A model generated the notes under the pieces. It had not been told where the DNA came from. It ran no database searches and worked only from the letters and a program-made list of their open reading frames with translations. Of a stretch of 55,474 bases of DNA, positions 1-8,414 are shown one piece after another; the first letter of the stretch is position 1; each line of letters begins with the position of its first letter. The stretch comes from Verrucomicrobiota bacterium (GTDB lineage: Bacteria; Verrucomicrobiota; Verrucomicrobiia; Limisphaerales; SXTU01). The position numbers and the translations under genes are program-made. The stretch lies in the NCBI GenBank assembly GCA_016235545.1, contig JACRKB010000155.1:1-55474 (forward strand), given 5' to 3'.

Positions 1-1670
1 ACCCACTGAATACTGAACACTCCGCCCGCCTCCTCGCCGACTTCGCCGAGCGCCACCCGCGCTTCACCAAACTTTTCACGGGCTTCGGCAAGGACTTCAT
101 GCCCACGCTCAACGAAGGTTCGCTCCTCTTCATGCCCGTGCTGCTGCCGAGCACTTCGCTCACCGAAGTGAAGCGCGTCATGTCGTGGCAGGACCGCGTT
201 ATCCGCAGCCTGCCGGAGGTTGAGAGCGTCGGCGGCAAGCTGGGCCGCGCCGAGACCGCCACCGACCCCGCGCCCGTCGAGATGATTGAGACCACCATCA
301 TGCTCAAGCCCGAGTGGCTGCCCACAAACCGCACTTACCTCGGCTTCATCAAAATCCCCACCGTCTATCGCAACCCCGCGTGGCGGCCCGACTCCACGAA
401 GGAAACCCTTATCGCCGAACTCACCGAGAAACTCGCGAACGTCCCCGGCTACATCCCCGGCTTTTTGCAGCCCATCGAGAACCGCATCCTCATGCTCTCC
501 ACCGGCATCCGCGCGCAACTCGGCGTGAAGATTCTCGGCGGCACGCTCGATGACTTGCAGCGGAAAGCCTTCGAGGTCGAACGCATCGTGCGCGAGGTGC
601 CCGGCGCGGTGGGCGTCGCGCCCAGCCGCGTGCAGGGCAAGCCGTATCTCGAAGTCGAGGTGAACCGCGTGGCGATGGCGCGCTTCGGCCTGCGTGCGCA
701 GGACGTGCTCGACGCCGTCGAGACCGGCATCGGCGGCAAGGTGATTTCCACCACCTATCAAGCCGCCGAGCGCATGGACCCGCGCGAACGCACCGGCATC
801 CAGGTCCGTTTGCAGCGCGACGAGCGCGACGACCTCGAACGCCTCGGCGATGTGCTGGTCGCCACGCCCAGCGGCAAGCAGATGCCGCTCGGCCAGCTCG
901 CGACGATTCGCCGCACCACTGGCCCGAGCGAGATCGCCAGCGAGAACGGCCGCCTGCGTGTCTTCGTGCAGGCGAACGTGCAGGAGCGCGACCTCACCGG
1001 CTTCGTCGAGGACGTGAAGCAGCGCGTGAAGAAGGAGATTGAACCCACGCTCCCGCCCGGCATGACCATCGAATACAGCGGCGAATACGAGAACCTCGTC
1101 CGCGCGCAGCAGACGCTCTTTTACATCTTCCCGGCCACGCTGCTCATCATCTTCCTGCTGCTCTACATGGTCTATCACTCGGCGAAGGAGGCCGCGCACG
1201 TCATCCTCGCCGTGCCGTTCGCGCTGACCGGCGGCGTCTTCCTGCAATACATCTTGGGCTACAACTTCAGCGTGAGCGTGTGGGTGGGCTACATCGCGCT
1301 CTTCGGCACGGCCATCCAGACCGGCGTGGTGATGGTGGTGTATCTGGAGGAGATGGTGGCAAAGAAACAGGCCGAGCGCGCCGCCGCCGGCCAGCCCTTC
1401 ACGCGCAACGACCTTATCCAAGCCATCAAGGACGGCGCGCGCCTGCGCCTGCGCCCGAAAGTAATGACTGTGGCTACCATCGTGGCGAGCCTGCTGCCCA
1501 TCATGTGGAGCCACCGCCCCGGTAGCGAAGTGATGCAACCGCTCGCGACACCCGTCATCGGCGGCATGGTGAGCAGCCTCTTGCACATCCTCGTGGTGAC
1601 GCCCGTCATCTTCGCGATGCTGCGGGAGCGGGAACTTCGGCCTCAAAATGCCGCTACCGCCAAGCCTTGA
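1..1670 (+). CDS. Heavy-metal RND efflux pump, CusA/CzcA family (C-terminal part)
   Basis: The frame is open from base 3 to the TGA ending at 1670, so about 555 residues of a protein of normally about 1050 are visible and the 5' part lies outside the window. CusA/CzcA proteins are inner-membrane proton antiporters that export Cu, Ag, Co, Zn or Cd through a periplasmic adaptor and an outer-membrane channel. Family marks are FMPTLNEG near the left end, GRAETATDPAP and EMIETT just after it, a long periplasmic porter domain, and a C-terminal block of membrane helices starting near base 1115 (FYIFPATLLIIFLLLYMVY). The metal cannot be read from this part. Bases 5-18 hold a tandem 7-bp tract that codes for PLNTEHS and may be a repeat insertion. 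The next gene is convergent. Confidence 0.9.
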   Translation, partial: PLNTEHSARLLADFAERHPRFTKLFTGFGKDFMPTLNEGSLLFMPVLLPSTSLTEVKRVMSWQDRVIRSLPEVESVGGKLGRAETATDPAPVEMIETTIMLKPEWLPTNRTYLGFIKIPTVYRNPAWRPDSTKETLIAELTEKLANVPGYIPGFLQPIENRILMLSTGIRAQLGVKILGGTLDDLQRKAFEVERIVREVPGAVGVAPSRVQGKPYLEVEVNRVAMARFGLRAQDVLDAVETGIGGKVISTTYQAAERMDPRERTGIQVRLQRDERDDLERLGDVLVATPSGKQMPLGQLATIRRTTGPSEIASENGRLRVFVQANVQERDLTGFVEDVKQRVKKEIEPTLPPGMTIEYSGEYENLVRAQQTLFYIFPATLLIIFLLLYMVYHSAKEAAHVILAVPFALTGGVFLQYILGYNFSVSVWVGYIALFGTAIQTGVVMVVYLEEMVAKKQAERAAAGQPFTRNDLIQAIKDGARLRLRPKVMTVATIVASLLPIMWSHRPGSEVMQPLATPVIGGMVSSLLHILVVTPVIFAMLRERELRPQNAATAKP

Positions 1671-1765
1671 GGAATCTTGCGCGGGAGGTTCTTGAGCCGG
1701 GCCTGTTTCACCTCGCGAGGATCGCTTTGGCTCGCGCGACCGCCGGGGATGCCTGCCACCGCTCG

Positions 1766-2557
1766 CTACTTCTGCAACGCCTTGTTCAGGTTGTCGAGGT
1801 GGGTCTGGGCCTTGGCGCGAAGGGTCTGGGTGTCGGCGTTTTTTACGGCCTGCTCGAGGAGTCGCTTCGCCTCCACGTAGTCCTTTGCGACGCCGTCCTC
1901 GGTGAAGTAGCGGATGGCGAGATCGTAAGATGCCTGTGCTTCTCCACTGGCGGCGCGCTTGGTCTGGAACTCGATGAGCTTGCGCTCCGTCTCGGCGGCA
2001 GATTGCGGCGGCTTGGGCGTGGAAGCCTGGCTGCTGTTGGGACGTGGGCTGGTGCGCGACTTGCCGGGTGTGTTGCTCGTGCTGGCGGTGGAGGAGGTGC
2101 CCTGCTTGGCGGCGTGGGCGCGGGCGCGGGCTGCCAGCTCGGCGCTGATGGCGTTCTTTCCTTCAATGCCCGTGAGCGAGTAAAAGTAGTTGAGGTCGTC
2201 CTGGCTCTTCCAGTTCTTGTCCGGCCCGGCGGAAAGAACGCTGAAGCCATTCTTGGGCACGTCCACGTTGAGGCGATACTCGGTGCCCCACGGGTCTTTG
2301 GATTTGTCGCGGGTCTCTTTGCCGCCCTTCTCCCTCATGTTGTCCTTGAGGAATGCGCCAAAGTTCTCGATGGGCAAGCTCTTGGTCTCGACGTAGTCCT
2401 GTGCGACGGCCTCGGCGATGCCCTGCATCTCGACGCCGGAGGTGGCTGCTCCCCGGACTTTGTCCACGACATCGAGGCTCTTTTTGAGGGCGTCGGAGTT
2501 GACCGCGGCGACGCCGGCGGCGGCGGCGAGGGGGAGGATTTTTAGCAACGCGCTCAA
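1766..2557 (-). CDS. GspG-like protein with C-terminal Sel1-like repeat
   Basis: 263 residues. Residues 1-20 are a weak hydrophobic leader. Residues 85-125 resemble the C-terminal half of type II secretion pseudopilin GspG: DPWGTEYRLNV, then FSVLSAGPDKNWKSQDDL, matching the family pattern of DPWG followed by SAGPD and an acidic calcium-loop segment. The methylated prepilin helix of true pseudopilins is missing, so a pilus role is unlikely. After a Ser/Thr/Pro-rich linker, residues 205-240 form one Sel1/TPR-like unit (ASYDLAIRYFTEDGVAKDY). The start is TTG, supported by AAGGAGG seven bases upstream and by a four-base overlap (TTGA) with the stop of the cNMP-binding gene, so the two are probably translationally coupled. 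The exact function is unknown. Confidence 0.8.
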   Translation of the reverse strand: MSALLKILPLAAAAGVAAVNSDALKKSLDVVDKVRGAATSGVEMQGIAEAVAQDYVETKSLPIENFGAFLKDNMREKGGKETRDKSKDPWGTEYRLNVDVPKNGFSVLSAGPDKNWKSQDDLNYFYSLTGIEGKNAISAELAARARAHAAKQGTSSTASTSNTPGKSRTSPRPNSSQASTPKPPQSAAETERKLIEFQTKRAASGEAQASYDLAIRYFTEDGVAKDYVEAKRLLEQAVKNADTQTLRAKAQTHLDNLNKALQK

Positions 2558-4491
2558 TTCGCAGCCTCCTTCTTCTTCTTGAGAGCGACGACGCGTTTGT
2601 CAGACGTGCGCTCGATGGCCATGCCGGTGAGGAAGTCGCGGCTGACGAGCTGGAGGAAGCTGTCTTTGCCGAGCTTGAGGCAGCGGCTGTTGCGCAGCGC
2701 GGCGACGTTGGCGGAGGCTGCGGTGCCTTGCAGGAGGCTTATCTCGCCGCAGAAATCGCCGGGGCCCAGGGTGGCGACCTGCGCTCCGGCCTTGCGGACG
2801 CCGAACTCGCCTTCATAGACGATGTAGAATGACTCGTTGTGCCGGCCCTCGCTGAGGACTTCGGCACCTGCTGCGCAGTCCTGGAATGTGAACTGGCCGG
2901 CCACTTTCATCAGCGCGTGCGGCGGCCAGTCGGCGAAGATTGAATTGCGCCGCAGGAAGGCGCAGACCTGCACCACCTCCTGGATTTTCTTCGCGCCGAG
3001 AGTGGAGAGGAGCAGGCGGTCGAAATCTTCCTTCTTGAGGGCGAAGAGTTCCGTGGCATCCAGCGCCACGACAGAACTGGTGCGGGGCACCTGTTGCAGG
3101 AGGGCAATCTCCCCAAAGACCTCGCCGCGCCCGAGCTGCGCCACGGGGCGGAGGGAGCCTGCCTCGTCCTCCTTCTGCACTTCCACCCGGCCGCGATACA
3201 GGACGAACATGAGATCGCCCCGGTCGCGCTCGCGGATGATGCGCGCGCCGGGCTTCACGGTGAAGAATTCCATCGCCTCTGCAACGGGCCGGAGTTCTGC
3301 CTCGGACAACTGCGAGAAGAGCAGCGTGCTGGAGAGGAATTTCACCGTCTCGTCGGGACCGGGGCGTTGCCCGCCGTCGAAATTAAGCTTCCCCTCTGTT
3401 GAGAAGAGACTCGGCGCGAGGAGGCGATGGGCCGCCTTCATCACGAGCCAGAGCAAGTAAGCCAGCGGAGCCGCGACCACCAGCATCAAAAGGTAGATGA
3501 CCGTCTGCGCGCCTGGCTCGAAGAGGACGTTGTTGTTGACGCTGGCCTGTCGCGCCATCAGCTCGGATGCGAAGCGGAACACGGCACCCAGCCAGACCAG
3601 CGCCCAGGTCGAGTGCATTATGAAGTAGCGCTCCTCGGTGAGGGACTCCTTCCAGTTGAACAATTGAGCGAGGAATTTCTGGTTCAGGAAAGTGTCCGCG
3701 CAGCGCGGCAGCTCGTGCTGTTTTCGGAAGAGCGCGTGCAGGAGCGCGTGCGCCGGAGAGCCGCCAAACGGCGACGCGAGCAGCAGTGCCGTGACGTAGC
3801 CCGCGAGGAAGACCGGCGTCGAGTCCAGCGTCCAGCCGACGAGCGCGACGCCAAACGGCGCGGCAAGCATCTGCAATGCGGCCAACGCCTCCACCCGCCG
3901 CCCGCCCATGAGCGCGTCGCGTGTGTCCACGGAGAAAAACGGCAGCACAAGGTCGAGCCGAACCTCGGGCCGATACACTTCCCGGCCCAATCCGCTTAAG
4001 ACAGCGCCCGCAAGGACATTCGCCAGGCTCAGACCCAGGGACACGGACAGCAGCGTGAGAAACCAGCCGGGCGCAGTGGGAATCAATGAGACTTCCGACA
4101 CGGCGACAGCGGAAGCCCCCGCGCCGATGAGGCACAAGGCCAGCGCCAGTGCTCCGGTCGGGGTGCAGCGGACGTTCCAGCGGCGACCTTTGGCCTGCCT
4201 GCTGATGGGCTCCGACTCGCCTTCATGGAGGAAGCCTTTCTCCCGCGCGGCCAGCACAAGGTCGTAGAAGGCGCGAATCTTGGGATGTCCTTCAGCGTGG
4301 AGCAGCCCTTGGAGAACCTCTTGGACAGTCTGCTGCCCGTCGAACTCGGCCAGGATGGCCTCCTGCTGGGCGTTCAGTGCGAGATACTCGCCGCAGTTGG
4401 TCTGCTTGAGGAGGCGCGTCCCATCTGGCAAATCCTTCCGCTCCAAGGAGCGGCTCAGCCGGAGCTTCTGGTCGTTGAGCGAAGGCGTCAT
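2554..4491 (-). CDS. PqqD-like / degenerate M50-like membrane protein with two cyclic-nucleotide-binding domains
   Basis: 645 residues from the ATG at 4491; an in-frame TTG at 4539 is an alternative, and neither has a clear ribosome site. Residues 15-75 look like a PqqD/RRE winged helix (GEYLALNAQQEAILAEFDG, then TVQEVL). Residues 115-355 hold several membrane helices and follow the layout of RRE-linked M50 peptidases (LPFFSVDTRDAL), but the expected HExxH position reads LANVL and the later LDG zinc motif reads FGG, so protease activity looks lost. Two cNMP domains follow, about 385-490 and 510-620. The first has an intact phosphate cassette (FGEIALL, PRTSSV). The second (CGEISLL, TAASANV) lacks the key Arg. 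It may be a membrane protein gated by cAMP or cGMP. It lies downstream of dnaN and is coupled to the GspG-like gene. Confidence 0.82.
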   Translation of the reverse strand: MTPSLNDQKLRLSRSLERKDLPDGTRLLKQTNCGEYLALNAQQEAILAEFDGQQTVQEVLQGLLHAEGHPKIRAFYDLVLAAREKGFLHEGESEPISRQAKGRRWNVRCTPTGALALALCLIGAGASAVAVSEVSLIPTAPGWFLTLLSVSLGLSLANVLAGAVLSGLGREVYRPEVRLDLVLPFFSVDTRDALMGGRRVEALAALQMLAAPFGVALVGWTLDSTPVFLAGYVTALLLASPFGGSPAHALLHALFRKQHELPRCADTFLNQKFLAQLFNWKESLTEERYFIMHSTWALVWLGAVFRFASELMARQASVNNNVLFEPGAQTVIYLLMLVVAAPLAYLLWLVMKAAHRLLAPSLFSTEGKLNFDGGQRPGPDETVKFLSSTLLFSQLSEAELRPVAEAMEFFTVKPGARIIRERDRGDLMFVLYRGRVEVQKEDEAGSLRPVAQLGRGEVFGEIALLQQVPRTSSVVALDATELFALKKEDFDRLLLSTLGAKKIQEVVQVCAFLRRNSIFADWPPHALMKVAGQFTFQDCAAGAEVLSEGRHNESFYIVYEGEFGVRKAGAQVATLGPGDFCGEISLLQGTAASANVAALRNSRCLKLGKDSFLQLVSRDFLTGMAIERTSDKRVVALKKKKEAAN

Positions 4492-4620
4492 GGCGTGAAG
4501 GACGCCGCATTGGATAGCAAATCTGTCCCGCCCAAGCAAGACGGAAGGAGGAACTATGCCCCCCTCTTTCTTCTCCTGAGAATCCGCTGCGGAGAATGGC
4601 CTCCTAGAAAGAGCTGGGGC

Positions 4621-4629
4621 TGTGGATAA
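4621..4629 (-). promoter_or_regulatory. Single perfect DnaA-box sequence
   Basis: TGTGGATAA on the + strand is the exact complement of the consensus DnaA box TTATCCACA. It lies between the end of dnaN and the start of the cNMP-binding gene. Only one perfect box is seen and no dnaA gene is in the window, so this is not called an origin. Confidence 0.3.
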
Positions 4630-4660
4630 AAGGACCGAAAATGCTCGGCACCACCGGCAC

Positions 4661-5770
4661 TCAGCTCATCCTCATCGGCATCAGCACGTAGTGGAACGGA
4701 GTGTTGACCTTCACCGAGCCGGGGCTGAGTTCGTCCGACAGCTCGAGAAAGATTTCGTCTGTCTCCACCACCTTGAGCGGGTCCATCAGATAGCCGGGGT
4801 TGAATGCGATGCTGATGTCCTTGCCTTTGTAGTTGATGGCGATGGACTCGCGCGCCTCGCCCACGTCCGCCGTGTTGGCTGTGATGGTGAGGTTGTTTTT
4901 TGTGAAGGCGAGCTTCACCGAGTTGGACTTGTCGTTGGTCATCAGCTCGGCCCGGCGCAATGCGGCGTGGAACTCCTCGCGCATGAGCGTGATGCGTTCC
5001 TTGGCATCCTTGGGGATGACCTGCTGGTAATTTGGATAGTTGCCTTCGACGAGCTTGGAGATGAGCAGGACAGAGAAAGCTGTCTCGTCCTTGAGGCGGA
5101 ATGAAACCTGGTTGTCCGTGAAGCGAATCTCGGCTTCGCCCTTGGCTTGGAGCAGCCGGTTCAGTTCATTTACTGCCTTCGTCGGGACGATGATGTCTCC
5201 GGTCGCCGTCGAGCCGGCGGGCAAATCTTCTTCCGTCAGCGCCAGGCGTCGTCCGTCCGTGGCCACCATCACCAGCTTCTCGGGTGTGAACTTCATGAAC
5301 ACCCCGTTCAAAACATAGCGGGACTCGTCTGTGGAAATGGCGATGGCTGTCTTCTTTAGCATGGAACGGAGCTTCTCCTGCGGCAGGGTGACAGACCCGG
5401 TCTCCTTGAATTTTGGCAGCGGAGGGAACTCATCAGCGGAAAGCCCGTGCAGCTTGTAGTAGGAAGCGCCGGCGCTGAGCTTGGTGAAGTTCTTGTCGTC
5501 CGTTTCCAGCTCCAAATCGCCCACTGAAAGCTCGCGCACGATGCTGAAGAGCCGTTTCACTGGGATTGTGGAAGAGCCAGGTTCTTGAATCTGCGCCTCC
5601 ACCCCGCAAGCCACCGTCACGTCCAAGTCGGTGGCGGTCAGGAAAAGGCGGTTGTCTTCAGCCCGAACGTGAACGTTGGAGAGGATGGGCAACGTGGTGC
5701 GCGTGCTGACGACGTTCTGGACGGCTTGCAGACCGGCGATGAGCTGGTCTTTGGCGATGGTGAGTTTCAT
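4661..5770 (-). CDS. dnaN: DNA polymerase III beta subunit (sliding clamp)
   Basis: 369 residues, the usual length for the bacterial beta clamp, which forms a dimeric ring that tethers DNA polymerase III and other repair proteins to DNA. The protein shows the three repeated clamp folds: an N-terminal domain with LPILSNVHV and LTATDLDVTV, a middle domain with VLNGVFMKF and VATDGRRLAL, and a C-terminal domain ending in YVLMPMRMS, which matches the family's conserved C-terminal pocket (MPMR). The start is the ATG at 5770, which gives the expected MKLTIAKDQL opening. dnaN commonly follows dnaA, but no dnaA lies upstream here. Upstream is a 396-bp gap and a divergent peptidase gene; downstream on the same strand is the cNMP-binding gene. 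Confidence 0.97.
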   Translation of the reverse strand: MKLTIAKDQLIAGLQAVQNVVSTRTTLPILSNVHVRAEDNRLFLTATDLDVTVACGVEAQIQEPGSSTIPVKRLFSIVRELSVGDLELETDDKNFTKLSAGASYYKLHGLSADEFPPLPKFKETGSVTLPQEKLRSMLKKTAIAISTDESRYVLNGVFMKFTPEKLVMVATDGRRLALTEEDLPAGSTATGDIIVPTKAVNELNRLLQAKGEAEIRFTDNQVSFRLKDETAFSVLLISKLVEGNYPNYQQVIPKDAKERITLMREEFHAALRRAELMTNDKSNSVKLAFTKNNLTITANTADVGEARESIAINYKGKDISIAFNPGYLMDPLKVVETDEIFLELSDELSPGSVKVNTPFHYVLMPMRMS

Positions 5771-6166
5771 GGCTTACTAAACAGAGAGTAATTAAAGAAT
5801 CACCCGTATTATTAAGGGGTGTGAATATGGAAAACAACCCATCGTGTCAAGGCAACATCAAGGACTTGCGGCCTCCATGGCCCGACCTACAACCCATCGT
5901 GTTATTGTCTGCCAGTCCGATTTCGCCGGGTTGTTCACCAATCTCCCAACCTGTTCACAAACTGCTGGCGGGTCTTGCCAGAGGAAACTCGTTCTTTTTT
6001 CAACTGCGGCTGGATGAGGGCATCTCACTTGCAAGCATCCAAGCCCGATGGATTTCCACTTCCAATTCTTGGTCGTCTTCTTTACCGCTTTGTGGCTCCC
6101 TCCTCGCCCGGCTGAAGTCCGGGGGCGGTATAGTTTGAGTTCACGAACGAGAAAAGAAGCCAGACC
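5771..6166. other. Divergent intergenic region between dnaN and the M16 peptidase
   Basis: No gene is seen. The 50 bases next to dnaN are AT-rich (TTAATAATAC near 5808-5817 on the minus strand) and are the likely dnaN promoter, but no clean -35/-10 pair can be assigned. A 14-bp direct repeat, ACAACCCATCGTGT, occurs at 5834-5847 and 5889-5902, 55 bp apart, and could be a pair of operator sites. Two loose DnaA-like matches (CTGTTCACA near 5950, TTGTTCACC near 5931) are too weak to call. Confidence 0.4.
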
Positions 6167-7450
6167 ATGAAGCATCGCCTCACTCGCCTGACCAACGGAC
6201 TCACCGTGGCCACCGCCGCGATGCCTCACATGGCCAGCGTGAGCATTGGTGTTTGGGTGGGAGTCGGCTCGCGCTTCGAGACCCCAGCGCAGGCCGGGGC
6301 GGCGCACTTCATCGAGCACCTGCTCTTCAAGGGAACCAGGCAGCGCACGGCCCGGCAGATTTCCGAGGAGGTCGAGGGGCTGGGCGGCTACCTGAACGCC
6401 TACACAAGCGAGGACCACACTTGCTTCCACGCGAAGGCCCGCGCAGACCGCTTCCCCGCGCTTCTGGAAGTGTTGATGGACATGTTCCTGGGCTCGCGCT
6501 TCGCCTCAGTGGAAATTGCGAAGGAACGTGTGGTCATCAAGGAGGAGCGCTCCAGCTACCGTGACCAGCCGCAGCACCTCGTGCAGGAGCTTTTGAACGA
6601 ATCTCTCTGGCCCGGGCATCCGCTGGGACGCGCCATTGAGGGCACGCCTCGCTCGCTGGACGGATTGGACCGTGCGCGGCTGCGGGAGTTCTTCCGCGCC
6701 AACTACGTCGCAGGGAACACCTTCATCGTGGCGGCGGGGAAACTCACACACGCGGAATTGCTTCGCGCCGTCGCGCCCTTCGCCAAGCACTTTCCCACCG
6801 GCCCGCGACCGGTGTGCGAGCCGGTCAGCGGAGAGAAAGCAGCCCAGTCTTCCGCCATGCACCGTGTCCGGCTGCACACGAAGGCCACCGAGCAGACCCA
6901 GCTCGCGCTTGGCGTCCGTGGTGTGTCGCGTCACGACGACCGCCGCTTTCCCCTGCGTCTGCTCAACGCGCTGCTCGGCGAGTGCATGAGCTCGCGCCTG
7001 TTCCAGAGCCTCCGCGAGGACCGGGGCATCGCCTACGATGTCCACAGCTCCGTCAGCTCTTTCGCCGATTGCGGTGACCTGTCCATTTACGCCGGGGTGG
7101 ACGACGACAAGCTGGAGCAGGTGCTCCGCCTCATCACCGCCGAGTTGCGCCGGCTCACGGCGAAGACACCGCCCGCGTCGGAAGTCCGACGAGCGCGCGA
7201 CTACGTCATCGGCCAGTTCGACCTCGCGCTGGAGGGCACGGAGCCGCGCATGGCGTGGTTGGGCGAGCAGCTCATCGGCCACGGCCAGCTCATCCCTGCG
7301 GCGCTCACCCGCGAGCGGCTGGCGGCGGTCACGCCCGCGCAAGTCCGTGCCGTGGCCCGTGACCTTTTCCGGTCCGACCGCCTCTGCCTTGCGCTTGTCA
7401 GCCCGCTCAAGACAGCGGCGCATCTCGTCCCGCTGCTCCAGATTGGTTGA
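6167..7450 (+). CDS. M16 family zinc peptidase (processing-peptidase-like)
   Basis: 427 residues, the length of a single-chain M16B peptidase such as YmxG/PepR or the mitochondrial processing peptidase beta subunit. These enzymes degrade or trim peptides in a closed chamber. The inverted zinc motif HFIEH (HxxEH) is at residues 47-51, and the third ligand is expected in the VVIKEERSS segment near residue 126. The C-terminal half carries the usual SSRLFQSLREDRGIAYDV glycine/Arg-Tyr region that pairs with the catalytic half. No signal peptide is seen, so it is probably cytoplasmic. The ATG at 6167 gives the expected MKHRLTRLTNGLTVAT start. uppP follows after about 100 bp on the same strand. Confidence 0.93.
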   Translation: MKHRLTRLTNGLTVATAAMPHMASVSIGVWVGVGSRFETPAQAGAAHFIEHLLFKGTRQRTARQISEEVEGLGGYLNAYTSEDHTCFHAKARADRFPALLEVLMDMFLGSRFASVEIAKERVVIKEERSSYRDQPQHLVQELLNESLWPGHPLGRAIEGTPRSLDGLDRARLREFFRANYVAGNTFIVAAGKLTHAELLRAVAPFAKHFPTGPRPVCEPVSGEKAAQSSAMHRVRLHTKATEQTQLALGVRGVSRHDDRRFPLRLLNALLGECMSSRLFQSLREDRGIAYDVHSSVSSFADCGDLSIYAGVDDDKLEQVLRLITAELRRLTAKTPPASEVRRARDYVIGQFDLALEGTEPRMAWLGEQLIGHGQLIPAALTRERLAAVTPAQVRAVARDLFRSDRLCLALVSPLKTAAHLVPLLQIG

Positions 7451-7553
7451 CCGGCGCGGGTGCGCCCGGTTGCTGGACCTGAGATGCGTCCGTTCATCCG
7501 TTTCCCAGCACTTGCAACTTGTCACCTCGTGGCTTTTCGCGTCTAACCGGCGC

Positions 7554-8354
7554 GTGCAAGACTGGCTCGCGGCAATTCTCCTCGGTGTCATCGAGGGCAT
7601 CACGGAGTTCCTCCCCATCTCCTCCACCGGCCACCTGCTGCTCGCGGAGCACTGGCTCCACCTGCCGGAAACCAGCTTCCTGCGCTCCGACATCTTCAAC
7701 GTCGGCATCCAGTCCGGCGCAGTCATCGCCGTCATCGCCGTCTTCTCCGAGCGCGTGCAACAACTTGCCACGCGCTTTACCGAGCCGGCCACGCGCGACT
7801 ACCTGCTCAAGCTCGGCGCGGCCTTCGCGCTCACGGCGGTCGGCGGGCTGCTGCTGAAAAAGGCCGGTCTGAAACTGCCCAAGGAAGTCGCGCCCATCGC
7901 GTGGGCCACGCTCCTCGGCGGCGTTCTCTTCCTCGTGCTGGAGCGCTGGCTCAAGGACAAACCCACCGTGAGCGAAATCACCTGGACCGTCGCACTCGCC
8001 ATTGGTGCCGGGCAGCTCGTCGCCGCCGCGTTCCCCGGCGCTTCGCGCTCCGGCACCACGATCCTCGCCGCGCTCGCGATGGGATTGAGCCGTCCTGCCG
8101 CGACGGAGTTTTCCTTCCTGCTGGGCGTCCCCACGTTGCTGGCCGCAGGCGCCTACGAGACGATGAAGGCGATGAAGGATTCCCAAGCCGTCCCGGTGGA
8201 CTGGCTCGCGCTGGGCCTCGCCACCCTCGCCTCCGCTGCCACCGCCTTCCTCGCTGTGCGCTGGCTGCTGCGCTTCATCCAGACGCACACCTTCGTTGGC
8301 TTCGGCTGGTATCGCGTAGTGGTGGGCGGGGTGATTTTGCTCCTCGGCCGTTGA
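7554..8354 (+). CDS. uppP: Undecaprenyl-diphosphate phosphatase (UppP/BacA)
   Basis: 266 residues of a membrane protein that recycles undecaprenyl diphosphate to the monophosphate carrier used for peptidoglycan and other cell-wall glycans. It shows both family motifs: GVIEGITEFLPISSTGH near the N-terminus (catalytic Glu and Ser/His) and PGASRSGTT in the middle (catalytic Arg). About eight hydrophobic helices are visible. The start is taken as GTG 7554 because it places the first motif at the usual distance from the N-terminus; an in-frame TTG at 7512 is the main alternative, and a longer frame running upstream overlaps the peptidase gene and is not coding. No Shine-Dalgarno site is obvious. 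The downstream gene is convergent. Confidence 0.95.
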   Translation: MQDWLAAILLGVIEGITEFLPISSTGHLLLAEHWLHLPETSFLRSDIFNVGIQSGAVIAVIAVFSERVQQLATRFTEPATRDYLLKLGAAFALTAVGGLLLKKAGLKLPKEVAPIAWATLLGGVLFLVLERWLKDKPTVSEITWTVALAIGAGQLVAAAFPGASRSGTTILAALAMGLSRPAATEFSFLLGVPTLLAAGAYETMKAMKDSQAVPVDWLALGLATLASAATAFLAVRWLLRFIQTHTFVGFGWYRVVVGGVILLLGR

Positions 8355-8414
8355 CGCACGCGCTCAGGCAACTTCACCTGACAACCTGAACTCCGTGGCA
8401 AAAGAATAGTTGGC

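Noticed and set aside
1667-2545. 292-codon + strand frame
   Set aside because: Antisense to the GspG-like gene, which has a strong Shine-Dalgarno site and family motifs.
4540-5990. Replication origin around dnaN
   Set aside because: Only one perfect DnaA box and two weak ones are seen, with no dnaA gene and no AT-rich unwinding region.
7038-7553. N-terminal extension of uppP to 438 codons
   Set aside because: This stretch overlaps the M16 peptidase in another frame and has no UppP similarity before 7554.
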